Assembly: GCA_002733415.1 (NCBI GenBank)
Contig: NVVR01000029.1
Span: forward strand, 1-36,539
DNA length: 36,539 bases
From: Kordia sp.
Lineage (GTDB): Bacteria > Bacteroidota > Bacteroidia > Flavobacteriales > Flavobacteriaceae
Direction of reading: 5' to 3'
The position numbers and the translations under genes are program-made. The notes under the pieces were generated by a model. The model did not search any database and was not told the origin of the DNA. It saw only the letters and a list, made by a program, of their open reading frames with translations. Below, piece after piece: positions 27,137 to 34,437 of this stretch; within the stretch, counting starts at the first letter, position 1, and each line of letters opens with the position of its first letter.

Positions 27137-27988
27137 TTAAAATTGAAAATAAATAAATTCTTGCTGATTGGCACCATACAACACTATAATGATGACAATA
27201 CTATAGTATAAGGTCCACCGGTATATCCGATTTTTGTTTTCTCCTGTTTTTTCAATAGCATATTCATTGTTTCTTCCGAGCCATTCAAAAATCATAAAAA
27301 TAATAATTAGTATAAGTGTTGTAAGAGAGTCTCTTCTTCCTGGGAAATCAGGGATGCTAAGTAAAGAGCTGGAGAATATTTCAGAAAAATAAGCAAACGC
27401 GTGTTTTATGTTTTCTGCTCTAAAGAAAATCCAAGCCAAAATGGTAAGTAAAAACGTATAGCCTATTTGAATAATTTCTTTAAGTGTAGGGAGTGTTTTT
27501 CCTTCGGCTATTGTATCTAAATGTTTTCTGTTTCTTTTGGTGAGTAACAGTGGTATAAAATAACAAGCATTTACAAATCCCCAAGCAAGAAAAGTCCAGT
27601 TAGCTCCGTGCCAAAACCCACTTACAAGGAAAACAATCATGATATTTCTGATGGTAATCCATTTGTTTCTTCTACTTCCACCTAAGGGGATGTATAGGTA
27701 ATCTTGAAACCAGGTTGATAGCGATATGTGCCATCTTCTCCAGAATTCTCCAATGTTTCTAGAGAAATAAGGGAAAGCGAAATTCTTTTTAAGGTTAATT
27801 CCGAATAGTCGGGATGTTCCTATTGCTATGTCAGAGTATCCGGAAAAGTCACCATATATTTGAAAAGTAAAGAATAACGCTCCTAAGAATAAGGTGCTCC
27901 CAGAATATTCTTCTGAATGGTTAAAAATAATATTAGCGTGTTTAGCACAGTTGTCTGCAATGACTATCTTTTTGAATACCCCCCCCAT
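27137..27988 (-). CDS. MBOAT O-acyltransferase, C-terminal part (frame broken)
   Basis: The C-terminal 280 or so residues of a membrane-bound O-acyltransferase; the protein would transfer acyl groups across the inner membrane. Family marks are FTFQIYGDFSGYSDIAIG, FPYFSRNIGEFWRRWHISLSTWFQDYLYIPLGGSR, and the catalytic histidine in SGFWHGANWTFLAWG. The segment is hydrophobic with several membrane helices. It opens at ATG 27988, inside the G8 run, and reads GGVFKKIVIADN, which is the direct continuation of the N-terminal part below in another frame. The ATG is probably not a real start; the piece belongs to one gene with 27964-28587. Confidence 0.85.
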   Translation of the reverse strand: MGGVFKKIVIADNCAKHANIIFNHSEEYSGSTLFLGALFFTFQIYGDFSGYSDIAIGTSRLFGINLKKNFAFPYFSRNIGEFWRRWHISLSTWFQDYLYIPLGGSRRNKWITIRNIMIVFLVSGFWHGANWTFLAWGFVNACYFIPLLLTKRNRKHLDTIAEGKTLPTLKEIIQIGYTFLLTILAWIFFRAENIKHAFAYFSEIFSSSLLSIPDFPGRRDSLTTLILIIIFMIFEWLGRNNEYAIEKTGENKNRIYRWTLYYSIVIIIVLYGANQQEFIYFQF

Positions 27989-28587
27989 AATATTTGGCGT
28001 AAACCATCTATAGCTAAGGAGTAGTTAAAGGTTCTTTTCTTCTGGAATTGCGGCAATAAATTTACGGCTCTTTCAATAGGTCCTGCTACTAATTGTGGGA
28101 AGAAGTTTACGAATGCGAAAAACGAAACTAGGTCCTTCGTTGGTTTCATCTTATTACGATAAACATCAATAGTATAGCTTAGTGTTTGGAAAGTGTAAAA
28201 ACTTATCCCTACAGGTAGGATGATATCTAGTCTTGTTGTTTCAAGTGATTGTCCAAACAAGGTAAAAGCATCGGAAAAACTTTCTAAAAAGAAATTGTAG
28301 TATTTAAAAAAACCAAGTACCCCAAGGTTTGCAAAAATACTTGTGTATAGTAGTAGTTTTCTGTTTCTCTGATTTGTAGTTTTTGAAAGTTTTAGTCCAA
28401 TACTATAATCTATAGCGGAACTAAAAATAATTAAGATTAAAAAACGCCAATCCCACCAACCATAAAAAATGTAGCTGGATAATAGGATTATGATGTTTTG
28501 TACTTTTAAGTTTTTTGGAGCAATAAACCAATATGCTATAAAAACAAGAGGTAGGAATAACGCAAATTCAATGGAATTAAAGAGCAT
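27964..28587 (-). CDS. MBOAT O-acyltransferase, N-terminal part (frame broken)
   Basis: The first 200 residues of the same MBOAT protein: MLFNSIEFALFLPLVFIAYW, LLSSYIFYGWWDWRFL, FFKYYNFF, LPVGISFYTFQTLSYTID and FFPQLVAGPIERAVNLLPQF are the usual family order for AlgI-type proteins. It ends LRQILWGGYSKR with a stop at 27966-27964, where family members continue as ILWG(x)FKKIVIADN. The break coincides with eight consecutive C on the plus strand (27979-27986). A run of six or nine G on the coding strand would restore one frame of about 480 residues. It starts 25 bases after coaD. Confidence 0.88.
   Translation of the reverse strand: MLFNSIEFALFLPLVFIAYWFIAPKNLKVQNIIILLSSYIFYGWWDWRFLILIIFSSAIDYSIGLKLSKTTNQRNRKLLLYTSIFANLGVLGFFKYYNFFLESFSDAFTLFGQSLETTRLDIILPVGISFYTFQTLSYTIDVYRNKMKPTKDLVSFFAFVNFFPQLVAGPIERAVNLLPQFQKKRTFNYSLAIDGLRQILWGGYSKR
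27979..27986 (-). repeat. Homopolymer run G8 in the MBOAT gene
   Basis: Eight consecutive C on the plus strand, an outlier in this AT-rich sequence. It lies exactly at the frame break of the MBOAT gene. Slippage in the run would switch the gene between in-frame and out-of-frame; a sequencing error would look the same. Confidence 0.9.
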
Positions 28588-28612
28588 GAAGTATACTTGT
28601 GTTTAAATAATG

Positions 28613-29068
28613 CTATTTTACTCGTACGCTATCTGGAACCAATATGGTAAAATCACCTCCGTTGCGAAGTACATCACGTACAATGCTTGAACTGATGTAT
28701 GAGGTTTCGGCGCTAGTTAGTAAAAACAAGGTGTCGATTCCGGATAATTTTCTATTGGTTTGTGCAATGGCCTTTTCAAATTCAAAATCGGCAGGGTTAC
28801 GAAGTCCACGTAACATGTAATCAGCATTTACTTCTTTGCAGTAATGTATGGTTAATCCTTTATAGGTAGTTACGGTGATTTTCGGATCGTTTTTAAATGT
28901 TTCTTTTATAAAATCAACGCGTTCTTCAAGAGTAAACATATATTTTTTAGCATCATTTATCCCAATAGCAATGATTATTTCATCAAACAAGGGCAATGCT
29001 CTTAAGATGATATCTTGATGCCCTAAAGTTATTGGATCGAATGACCCCGGAAAAATTGCTTTTTTCAT
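28613..29068 (-). CDS. coaD: Phosphopantetheine adenylyltransferase
   Basis: Makes dephospho-CoA from 4'-phosphopantetheine and ATP, the penultimate step of CoA synthesis. At 151 residues it matches the family. The nucleotidyltransferase signature is FPGSFDPITLGHQDII (6-21, the T/HxGH motif), then YMLRGLRNPADFEFE and the SSSIVRDVLRNGGD ATP-binding loop near the C-terminus. ATG start, followed by the O-acylation pair after 25 bases. It lies downstream of ddl, in the same orientation, across the inverted repeats at 29067-29108. Confidence 0.95.
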   Translation of the reverse strand: MKKAIFPGSFDPITLGHQDIILRALPLFDEIIIAIGINDAKKYMFTLEERVDFIKETFKNDPKITVTTYKGLTIHYCKEVNADYMLRGLRNPADFEFEKAIAQTNRKLSGIDTLFLLTSAETSYISSSIVRDVLRNGGDFTILVPDSVRVK

Positions 29069-29108
29069 TATAAAAACTTGTTTTTATAATTCCCGAGCAA
29101 TCGGGAAT
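29067..29108. repeat. Two adjacent perfect inverted repeats between coaD and ddl
   Basis: ATTATAAAAA (29067-29076), CTTG, TTTTTATAAT (29081-29090) followed at once by ATTCCCGA (29089-29096), GCAA, TCGGGAAT (29101-29108). The second has a GNRA-type loop. Together they are probably the ddl 3' end or an interspersed element; no long T-run follows. Confidence 0.65.
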
Positions 29109-29166
29109 CTTATGTTTGGTAAAGTTACGTTATTAATAGGAGATAGAATTTCAAAATTTTATTTTT

Positions 29167-29208
29167 GACTACTGACTACTGACTACTGACTACTGACTAC
29201 TGACTACT
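29167..29208. repeat. Six perfect 7-base tandem repeats at the ddl stop
   Basis: GACTACT six times without mismatch (29167-29208). The last unit contains the ddl stop codon (TAG, 29206-29204). Simple-sequence slippage would leave the protein unchanged because the repeat extends into the 3' region. Confidence 0.9.
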
Positions 29209-30172
29209 TCATTGCTTCTTCAATGGTATTCATAAATAATTCTTTTAATGAAATACCTGCTTCTTTTGCTTGTTTTGGAATAATACTTTCTTCTGATAAT
29301 CCAGGATTGGTATTTATTTCTATAAAATGAGGTGTCCCATTGTGGAAAATAAAGTCTGAACGGGATAATCCACTCATGTCTAATAAATCATAAATTTCTT
29401 TAGCTACTTTACTTACAGCTACTGCTTGTTCACTTGAAATTCTTGCTGGAGTAATTTCTTGAGATAAGCCTTCGTACTTTGCTTTATAATCGAAAAAATC
29501 AGTTTCTGATACAATTTCTGTAACAGGTAATACTTTAGTTTCTCCTTTATAAGTAATTACGCCAACTGATACTTCAACTCCGTCAAGGAATGATTCAATT
29601 AATACTTGAGAATCTTCTTTAAGAGCGATAGCAATGGCGTTTGGTATTTCTTCTTTTTTGTACACTTTGGTTACTCCAAAACTTGAGCCGGCTCTATTGG
29701 CTTTGACAAAACATGGTAAGCCAACTTTTTCAACAATATGATTCGTATCAATTTCATCACCTTCATTGAAATAAGCCGACGTTGCCATGGTAATTCCATA
29801 GGGGCGTAATACGGATAATAAGTCACGCTTATTAAAAGTTAATGCGGATTGGTACATCTCACAGCTTGTTTGTGGAATGTCTAATAAAGAAAAGTATGCT
29901 TGCATGTGTCCGTCCTCACCTGGTGTTCCGTGTATGGTATTGAATACACAATCGAAATTGATTTTTGTATTATCTATAGTTACTGAAAAATCACCTTTAT
30001 TAATTGGGTGTTCATTTTTTAGCGCATCAACATATATCCATTTATCTTTGAATAAATGAACTCTGTAAGCGTTGCAAACATCTTTTATGTTGTTGTAAAC
30101 TACATTTCCGGAGTTTAAAGAAATTTGATATTCGCTAGAATATCCGCCCATAAGTATTGCAATGTTTCTCAT
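29204..30172 (-). CDS. ddl: D-alanine--D-alanine ligase
   Basis: Makes the D-Ala-D-Ala dipeptide for peptidoglycan precursors; ATP-grasp fold of 322 residues. Motifs: ILMGGYSSEYQISLNSG near the N-terminus, NTIHGTPGEDGHMQAYF (FNTIHG is the second D-Ala site), LPCFVKANRAGSSFGVTKV (ATP-binding), ESFLDGVEVSVGV, and HFIEINTNPGLSEESIIPKQA, whose acidic residues bind magnesium. I use the ATG at 30172 (MRNIAILMGG), not the in-frame TTG three codons earlier, since ordinary Ddl proteins start here. A 7/8 -7 box (ACTATTTG, 30186-30179) lies six bases upstream, giving almost no leader. Confidence 0.95.
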   Translation of the reverse strand: MRNIAILMGGYSSEYQISLNSGNVVYNNIKDVCNAYRVHLFKDKWIYVDALKNEHPINKGDFSVTIDNTKINFDCVFNTIHGTPGEDGHMQAYFSLLDIPQTSCEMYQSALTFNKRDLLSVLRPYGITMATSAYFNEGDEIDTNHIVEKVGLPCFVKANRAGSSFGVTKVYKKEEIPNAIAIALKEDSQVLIESFLDGVEVSVGVITYKGETKVLPVTEIVSETDFFDYKAKYEGLSQEITPARISSEQAVAVSKVAKEIYDLLDMSGLSRSDFIFHNGTPHFIEINTNPGLSEESIIPKQAKEAGISLKELFMNTIEEAMK

Positions 30173-30240
30173 TAGATGCAAATAGTTGAATTAAATAGGT
30201 CATTATGAGTTATAATGAACGTTAACAAAAATACTATTAT

Positions 30241-30248
30241 TATATTTG
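30241..30248 (+). promoter_or_regulatory. -7 box of the PASTA-rluD operon
   Basis: Perfect TATATTTG, with the ATG at 30266 only about 13 bases after the predicted transcript start. Confidence 0.5.
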
Positions 30249-30265
30249 CCGTCTAAAGAAATAGC

Positions 30266-30871
30266 ATGGGTCTTTTAAAATTTATTTTCAGTAAAACATT
30301 TTTGATACAATTAGGATTGGCGATTATAGTATCTATAGTAATTCTATGTGGTTTTTATAAATGGATGGAGAGTACTACTAATCATGATGAATTTACTGAA
30401 GTGCCTAATTTAAAAGGTAAGAAGTTAGAGATTACAAAGGGCCTTTTGGATGAAAGAGAATTAACTTTAGGAAATATAGAGTATAAGGATTATAATCCGA
30501 AATTCCCAAAAGAAGCTATTGTTGAGCAAAGTCCTGCGGCAGGAGCAAATGTGAAAGTAGGGAGAAAAATTTATGTAACAGTAAATAAATCGGAATACAG
30601 GTTAGTGCGTATTCCTGGTTTAAAAGATAAAACTAAGCGTCAAGCAACAAGTACATTAAAAGCTATCGGATTTAAGATAGGGAAAATCACTTATAAACCA
30701 CATTTTGCAAAAGATGCGGTGATAGATTTAAAACATAAAGGAACAAAAATTAATAAAGACGATAAATTGCCCTATACTTCAGTAATTGATTTAGTATTGG
30801 GTGATGGAAAATTAAATTACAGTGATAAGCCTAAGGCTGAATCTGATAATAATGTTGATGTAGTAAAATAG
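30266..30871 (+). CDS. Membrane protein with two PASTA domains
   Basis: A 201-residue protein with one N-terminal transmembrane helix (about 12-31) and two extracytoplasmic PASTA repeats. The first is at about 42-107 (VPNLKGKKLEITKGLLDERELTLG and EAIVEQSPAAGANVKVGRKIYVTVN), the second at about 113-177 (IPGLKDKTKRQATSTLKAIGFKIG). PASTA domains bind peptidoglycan fragments. No kinase or penicillin-binding domain is attached. It lies between ddl (divergent) and rluD (2 bases downstream), a neighbourhood I recall as conserved in Flavobacteriaceae. A role in cell-wall biology is likely, unproven. Confidence 0.85.
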   Translation: MGLLKFIFSKTFLIQLGLAIIVSIVILCGFYKWMESTTNHDEFTEVPNLKGKKLEITKGLLDERELTLGNIEYKDYNPKFPKEAIVEQSPAAGANVKVGRKIYVTVNKSEYRLVRIPGLKDKTKRQATSTLKAIGFKIGKITYKPHFAKDAVIDLKHKGTKINKDDKLPYTSVIDLVLGDGKLNYSDKPKAESDNNVDVVK

Positions 30872-30873
30872 AT

Positions 30874-31914
30874 ATGATAGAGAATCAAGAAGAAGTAGGA
30901 CCAGATAAGGAATTGTACGAACATCATTCGTTTACTGCTACAGCAGGGCAAGAGCCATTACGTGTAGATAAGTTTTTAATGAACTTTATTGAAAATGCTA
31001 CCCGTAATAAAATTCAGAAAGCAGCGAAAGAGGGTAATATTTATGTAAATGATAAGGCTGTGAAGTCTAATTATAAAGTAAAAGGACATGATGTTGTAAG
31101 AGTAATGTTTGAGCATCCTCCACATGAAAGCTTGTTAGTTGGTGAGGATATTCCTTTAGATATTGTGTATGAAGATGATGATTTATTAGTGGTAAATAAG
31201 CCAGCTGGTATGGTAGTTCACCCTGGTCATGGAAATTACTCAGGTACATTGATTAATGCATTGATTCATCACGTTGAGAATTTGCCTAAAAATTCTGATG
31301 AACGACCTGGTTTAGTACATAGAATAGATAAGGATACAAGTGGTTTATTAGTGGTCGCTAAAACGGAGCAAGCAATGACTCATTTGGCGAAACAATTTTT
31401 CGACAAAACTTCTGAACGTAAATACCATGCATTAGTTTGGGGAAATGTTGAAGACGAAGAAGGTACTATTGATGGTAATATTGGTAGGCATCTTAAAAAC
31501 AGATTGCAAAACACGGTTCATTATGGAGATGAAGCGGAATATGGTAAACCGGCTGTTACGCATTATAAAGTTATCGAGCGTTTTGGTTATGTTACTTTGG
31601 TGGAATGTCAGTTAGAAACTGGACGTACACATCAAATTCGTGTACACATGAAACATATTGGACATACCTTATTTAACGATTCTCGTTATGGAGGAGAAAA
31701 AATATTGAAAGGGACAACCTTTACAAAATACAAACAGTTTGTGGATAACTGTTTCAAAATTTTACCACGTCAAGCGCTACATGCAAAAACATTAGGATTT
31801 GTACATCCTACAACTGGAGAGAAAATGAGTTTTACCACAGACACTCCAGCTGATATGTTGGAATGTTTTGATAAGTGGAGAGCTTATGCTAAGCATAGAG
31901 AGTTATGGGGATAG
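30874..31914 (+). CDS. rluD: RluA-family 23S rRNA pseudouridine synthase (RluD-like)
   Basis: Isomerises specific uridines of rRNA. An S4 RNA-binding domain (PLRVDKFLMNFIENATRNKIQKAAKEG, about 27-54) precedes the RluA catalytic domain: VVNKPAGMVVHPGHGNYSGTL, the catalytic aspartate in HRIDKDTSGLLVVAKT (D152), YHALVWG, and ETGRTHQIRVHMKHIGHTLFNDSRYGG. Length 346. Second gene of the PASTA operon. RluD is the best match by order of motifs, though the exact uridines modified cannot be told from sequence. Confidence 0.92.
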   Translation: MIENQEEVGPDKELYEHHSFTATAGQEPLRVDKFLMNFIENATRNKIQKAAKEGNIYVNDKAVKSNYKVKGHDVVRVMFEHPPHESLLVGEDIPLDIVYEDDDLLVVNKPAGMVVHPGHGNYSGTLINALIHHVENLPKNSDERPGLVHRIDKDTSGLLVVAKTEQAMTHLAKQFFDKTSERKYHALVWGNVEDEEGTIDGNIGRHLKNRLQNTVHYGDEAEYGKPAVTHYKVIERFGYVTLVECQLETGRTHQIRVHMKHIGHTLFNDSRYGGEKILKGTTFTKYKQFVDNCFKILPRQALHAKTLGFVHPTTGEKMSFTTDTPADMLECFDKWRAYAKHRELWG

Positions 31915-31974
31915 TTAAATAAATAGTGGCTAAATAAAAGCTATTAAAAATAAAATTTTATTGCATGTCTATTT

Positions 31975-32020
31975 GAGCGCAGTCGAGATCTCTTTAATAA
32001 TAAAAGGTCCGACTGCGCTC
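31975..32020. repeat. Inverted repeat downstream of rluD
   Basis: GAGCGCAGTCG (31975-31985) and its perfect complement CGACTGCGCTC (32010-32020), 24 bases apart. The same type of GC-rich palindrome is found interspersed in Flavobacteriaceae. It lies between rluD and yaaA. Confidence 0.75.
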
Positions 32021-32133
32021 TACTTGGTAATTACGACTAAGATGAAAGAGAGGGTTTACTGAGTTTTAAGGTTTGATTTTAGGCAGCTATAAGCGTGATG
32101 TGATGTGCGAAATAATAAAACCCAATGATGGGG

Positions 32134-32162
32134 AAAAGATACTGTATAAGGTATCTTTTTTT
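32134..32162 (+). terminator. Terminator-like hairpin before yaaA
   Basis: AAAAGATAC (32134-32142), eight-base loop, GTATCTTTT (32151-32159), then more T. It probably ends the rluD transcript; its T-run abuts the yaaA promoter. Confidence 0.65.
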
Positions 32163-32175
32163 GTTTCAGCTTTGG

Positions 32176-32183
32176 TAACTTTG
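32176..32183 (+). promoter_or_regulatory. -7 box of yaaA
   Basis: Perfect TAACTTTG ending 23 bases before the ATG. Confidence 0.5.
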
Positions 32184-32206
32184 ATTTTAATAAATTGGTG
32201 TAAAAA

Positions 32207-32971
32207 ATGAAAATAGTAATATCCCCAGCAAAGTCTTTAGATTTTGAATCTAAGCTTCCTACAGAGCAATATTCAGAGGCGTCTTTTTTAAAAGAAGCAA
32301 AAGCGATAAACGGATTATTGAAAAAACAATCGCCTAAAGAATTGTCTAAGCTGATGAAAATTTCTGATAAATTATCAGAATTGAATTGGCAACGAAATCA
32401 GGATTGGAAATTACCATTTTCATCAGAAAATGCACGCCCAGCAGTTTACGCGTTTAACGGAGATGTATATACTGGATTGGGTGCCTATAATTTGCCAAAA
32501 GATAAAATAGAACGATTACAAAATTCTCTACGAATTTTATCTGGATTATATGGTGTGTTAAAACCATTGGATTTGATTCAGGCTTATCGGTTAGAAATGG
32601 GAACGAAATTTCCTGTAGGGGAATCTAAAAATCTACATTCGTATTGGAAGCCTTTGGTTACGGAAAAGTTAAATTCTGAGTTAGAAGAAGAGGAGTTGTT
32701 TGTGAACTTGGCAAGTAATGAATATTTTTCTGCAGTTAATGTAAAAGAGCTGAAGTCACCAGTGATTACGCCGATATTTAAAGATTGGAAAAACGATAAA
32801 TTAAAAGTAATTTCATTTTTTGCTAAAAAAGCTCGTGGGTTAATGGTGCGCTATATACTAGATACAGACGTAAAATCTATTGAAGATTTAAAAGGGTTTA
32901 ATTATGAAGGCTATTCTTTTTCTGAAGAATATTCTAATATGGATAAAAATGAATTGGTTTTTATAAGGTAG
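32207..32971 (+). CDS. yaaA: YaaA-family peroxide stress protein
   Basis: A 254-residue single-domain protein of the YaaA family (formerly DUF328), which limits free iron damage during peroxide stress in E. coli. It starts with the family signature MKIVISPAKSLDFESKLP and keeps RPAVYAFNGDVYTGL, SGLYGVLKPLDLIQAYRLEMG, LASNEYFSAV and FFAKKARGLMVRYI. No domain beyond YaaA is present. It stands alone between palindromic elements (rluD side, and 32980-33032). Confidence 0.92.
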   Translation: MKIVISPAKSLDFESKLPTEQYSEASFLKEAKAINGLLKKQSPKELSKLMKISDKLSELNWQRNQDWKLPFSSENARPAVYAFNGDVYTGLGAYNLPKDKIERLQNSLRILSGLYGVLKPLDLIQAYRLEMGTKFPVGESKNLHSYWKPLVTEKLNSELEEEELFVNLASNEYFSAVNVKELKSPVITPIFKDWKNDKLKVISFFAKKARGLMVRYILDTDVKSIEDLKGFNYEGYSFSEEYSNMDKNELVFIR

Positions 32972-32979
32972 TTCCTATC

Positions 32980-33032
32980 GTCACTTCGAGTGAATTGTAC
33001 GATTGAAATGAGTGAAATTTGTACCGAGAAGT
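32980..33032. repeat. Imperfect palindromic element after yaaA
   Basis: GTCACTTCGAGTG at the left faces ACCGAGAAGT at the right, with an imperfect stem between. This resembles a common flavobacterial intergenic repeat. No gene lies in the 200 bases between yaaA and the sirtuin gene. Confidence 0.45.
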
Positions 33033-33173
33033 AGAAAGTAGTTGAATATAATGCTATTTTAGTGCTCGTGGCTAAAGCTATCTAAAATTAAATTGGTCAT
33101 TTTTACTATAGGAAAAAACTCACACGGGCATAGTTTGTGCATGCTGTTCTAAAAACTAACTAAAATAACCAAC

Positions 33174-33860
33174 ATGAAAAACATAGTAATATTAACAGGA
33201 GCTGGAATGAGTGCAGAAAGTGGTATAGCTACTTTTCGCGATGCAGATGGTTTATGGGAAGGTCATGATGTAATGGAAGTGGCTTCACCTGAAGGGTTTT
33301 ATAGTAACCCAGAGTTAGTATTGGATTTTTATAATGCGCGAAGAGCTCAGTTAAAGATTGTAAAGCCTAATAGTGGGCATTTTAGTTTGCAGAAATTAGA
33401 AGAAAACTATAATGTGCACATAGTTACTCAAAATGTAGATGATCTACACGAACGTGCTGGAAGTAAATCAGTATTGCATTTACATGGGGAATTGCGAAAA
33501 GTTCGCAGTACTAAAAATGAACAATTAGTGTATAATTGGGAAGAGGATTTAGTGTTGGGAGATTTATGTGAAGAAAAATATCAGCTCCGACCACATATTG
33601 TTTGGTTTGGAGAAGAGGTCCCAATGATTGATCGAGCTATGGAATTGGTTGAAAAAGCTAATGTTCTTGTAATAATAGGAACATCAATGCAGGTGTATCC
33701 TGCTGCTGGATTGGTGAATTATGTGCAGCCTGGGACGCCTATTTATTTCATTGATCCAAATCCGTCAGTTAAGGAGTCTGATTTTAATGATTTCACAATA
33801 ATAAAAGAAGGAGCAGTTAACGGTTTAATTACATTGGTAAATCGGTTATCTCATACTTGA
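33174..33860 (+). CDS. cobB: Sir2-family NAD-dependent deacylase
   Basis: Removes acyl groups from lysine using NAD. Rossmann motifs GAGMSAESGIATFRD (9-23), TQNVDDLHERAG (85-96), catalytic H104 in HLHGEL, and GTSMQVYPAA are intact. FYNARRAQL puts Y53 and R56 in the class III (desuccinylase-type) position, suggesting negatively charged acyl substrates. The usual zinc-binding cysteines are missing: KVRSTKNEQLVYNW and LGDLCEEKYQLRPHIVWFGE contain a single cysteine. Relatives in Bacteroidota share this, as far as I recall. Its 3' end overlaps the haem-binding gene on the opposite strand by 32 bases. Confidence 0.9.
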   Translation: MKNIVILTGAGMSAESGIATFRDADGLWEGHDVMEVASPEGFYSNPELVLDFYNARRAQLKIVKPNSGHFSLQKLEENYNVHIVTQNVDDLHERAGSKSVLHLHGELRKVRSTKNEQLVYNWEEDLVLGDLCEEKYQLRPHIVWFGEEVPMIDRAMELVEKANVLVIIGTSMQVYPAAGLVNYVQPGTPIYFIDPNPSVKESDFNDFTIIKEGAVNGLITLVNRLSHT

Positions 33861-34296
33861 TTTTTAATAACACAATCCAGTCAGTTAATATTTTAATTTC
33901 GGAATCAGATAATTTTGCTTCGCCATGAGTTAATAGGTAGGATTCCATAGGCATTTTTCGCTCATTAATCATTTCAATACATTCTTCTAATTTATGCGCT
34001 TTTCTTTTAGCGCTATATTGGTTCCATAAGGAGAAATTTAATTCTTCTTTAGCTCCTTTAATATGTCCGTTTAACCAAAAGTTAACAGGGGTGATTTTAT
34101 CGTACCATGGGTATCTTGTGTTATTGGAATGACAATCATAGCATGATTCTTTTAAAATAGCAGCCAATTGTTGAGGTGGTTTTTCGGTTAAAATAAAATC
34201 ACTCTCAGGCGTGCTGGTGTATTCGTTTTTTTGAGGATTGAAAAATTGCGCAATAGCGAATAGTATAAGGAATACAGTGATTAATTTTTTAATCAT
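33829..34296 (-). CDS. Haem-binding-domain protein with CxxCH motif
   Basis: A 155-residue exported or membrane-anchored protein. The N-terminal hydrophobic helix (about 4-19) is followed by a mature domain with one haem-attachment motif, SCYDCHSNNTRYPWYDKI (C52, C55, H56), and the family text NFWLNGHIKGAKEELNFSLW plus MINERKMPMESYLLTHGEAKLSDSEI. It fits the Haem_bd family (PF14376 by name). The covalently bound haem would have the usual c-type attachment and would sit in the periplasm. Redox partner unknown. Monocistronic, convergent with the sirtuin. Confidence 0.82.
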   Translation of the reverse strand: MIKKLITVFLILFAIAQFFNPQKNEYTSTPESDFILTEKPPQQLAAILKESCYDCHSNNTRYPWYDKITPVNFWLNGHIKGAKEELNFSLWNQYSAKRKAHKLEECIEMINERKMPMESYLLTHGEAKLSDSEIKILTDWIVLLKIKYEITDLPM

Positions 34297-34403
34297 GATG
34301 TGTGTAATTATAATGAATAATAGTTAAAGATACTTTTTTATTATAGAATTCAATTAATGTACAATCATTTTAAAAAAGAGGATCATTATTTTACAGTGTT
34401 CCG

Positions 34404-34411
34404 TATCTTTG
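34404..34411 (+). promoter_or_regulatory. -7 box of purB
   Basis: Perfect TATCTTTG ending 26 bases before the ATG at 34438. Confidence 0.5.
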
Positions 34412-34437
34412 CGCCTTATTAAAAAATACACAACAAA

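Noticed and set aside
29167..29208. CRISPR array
   Set aside because: Seven-base units follow each other directly with no spacers; it is a simple tandem repeat.
30172..30181. ddl beginning at TTG 30181
   Set aside because: The ATG three codons later matches the usual N-terminus and has a candidate promoter at the right distance.
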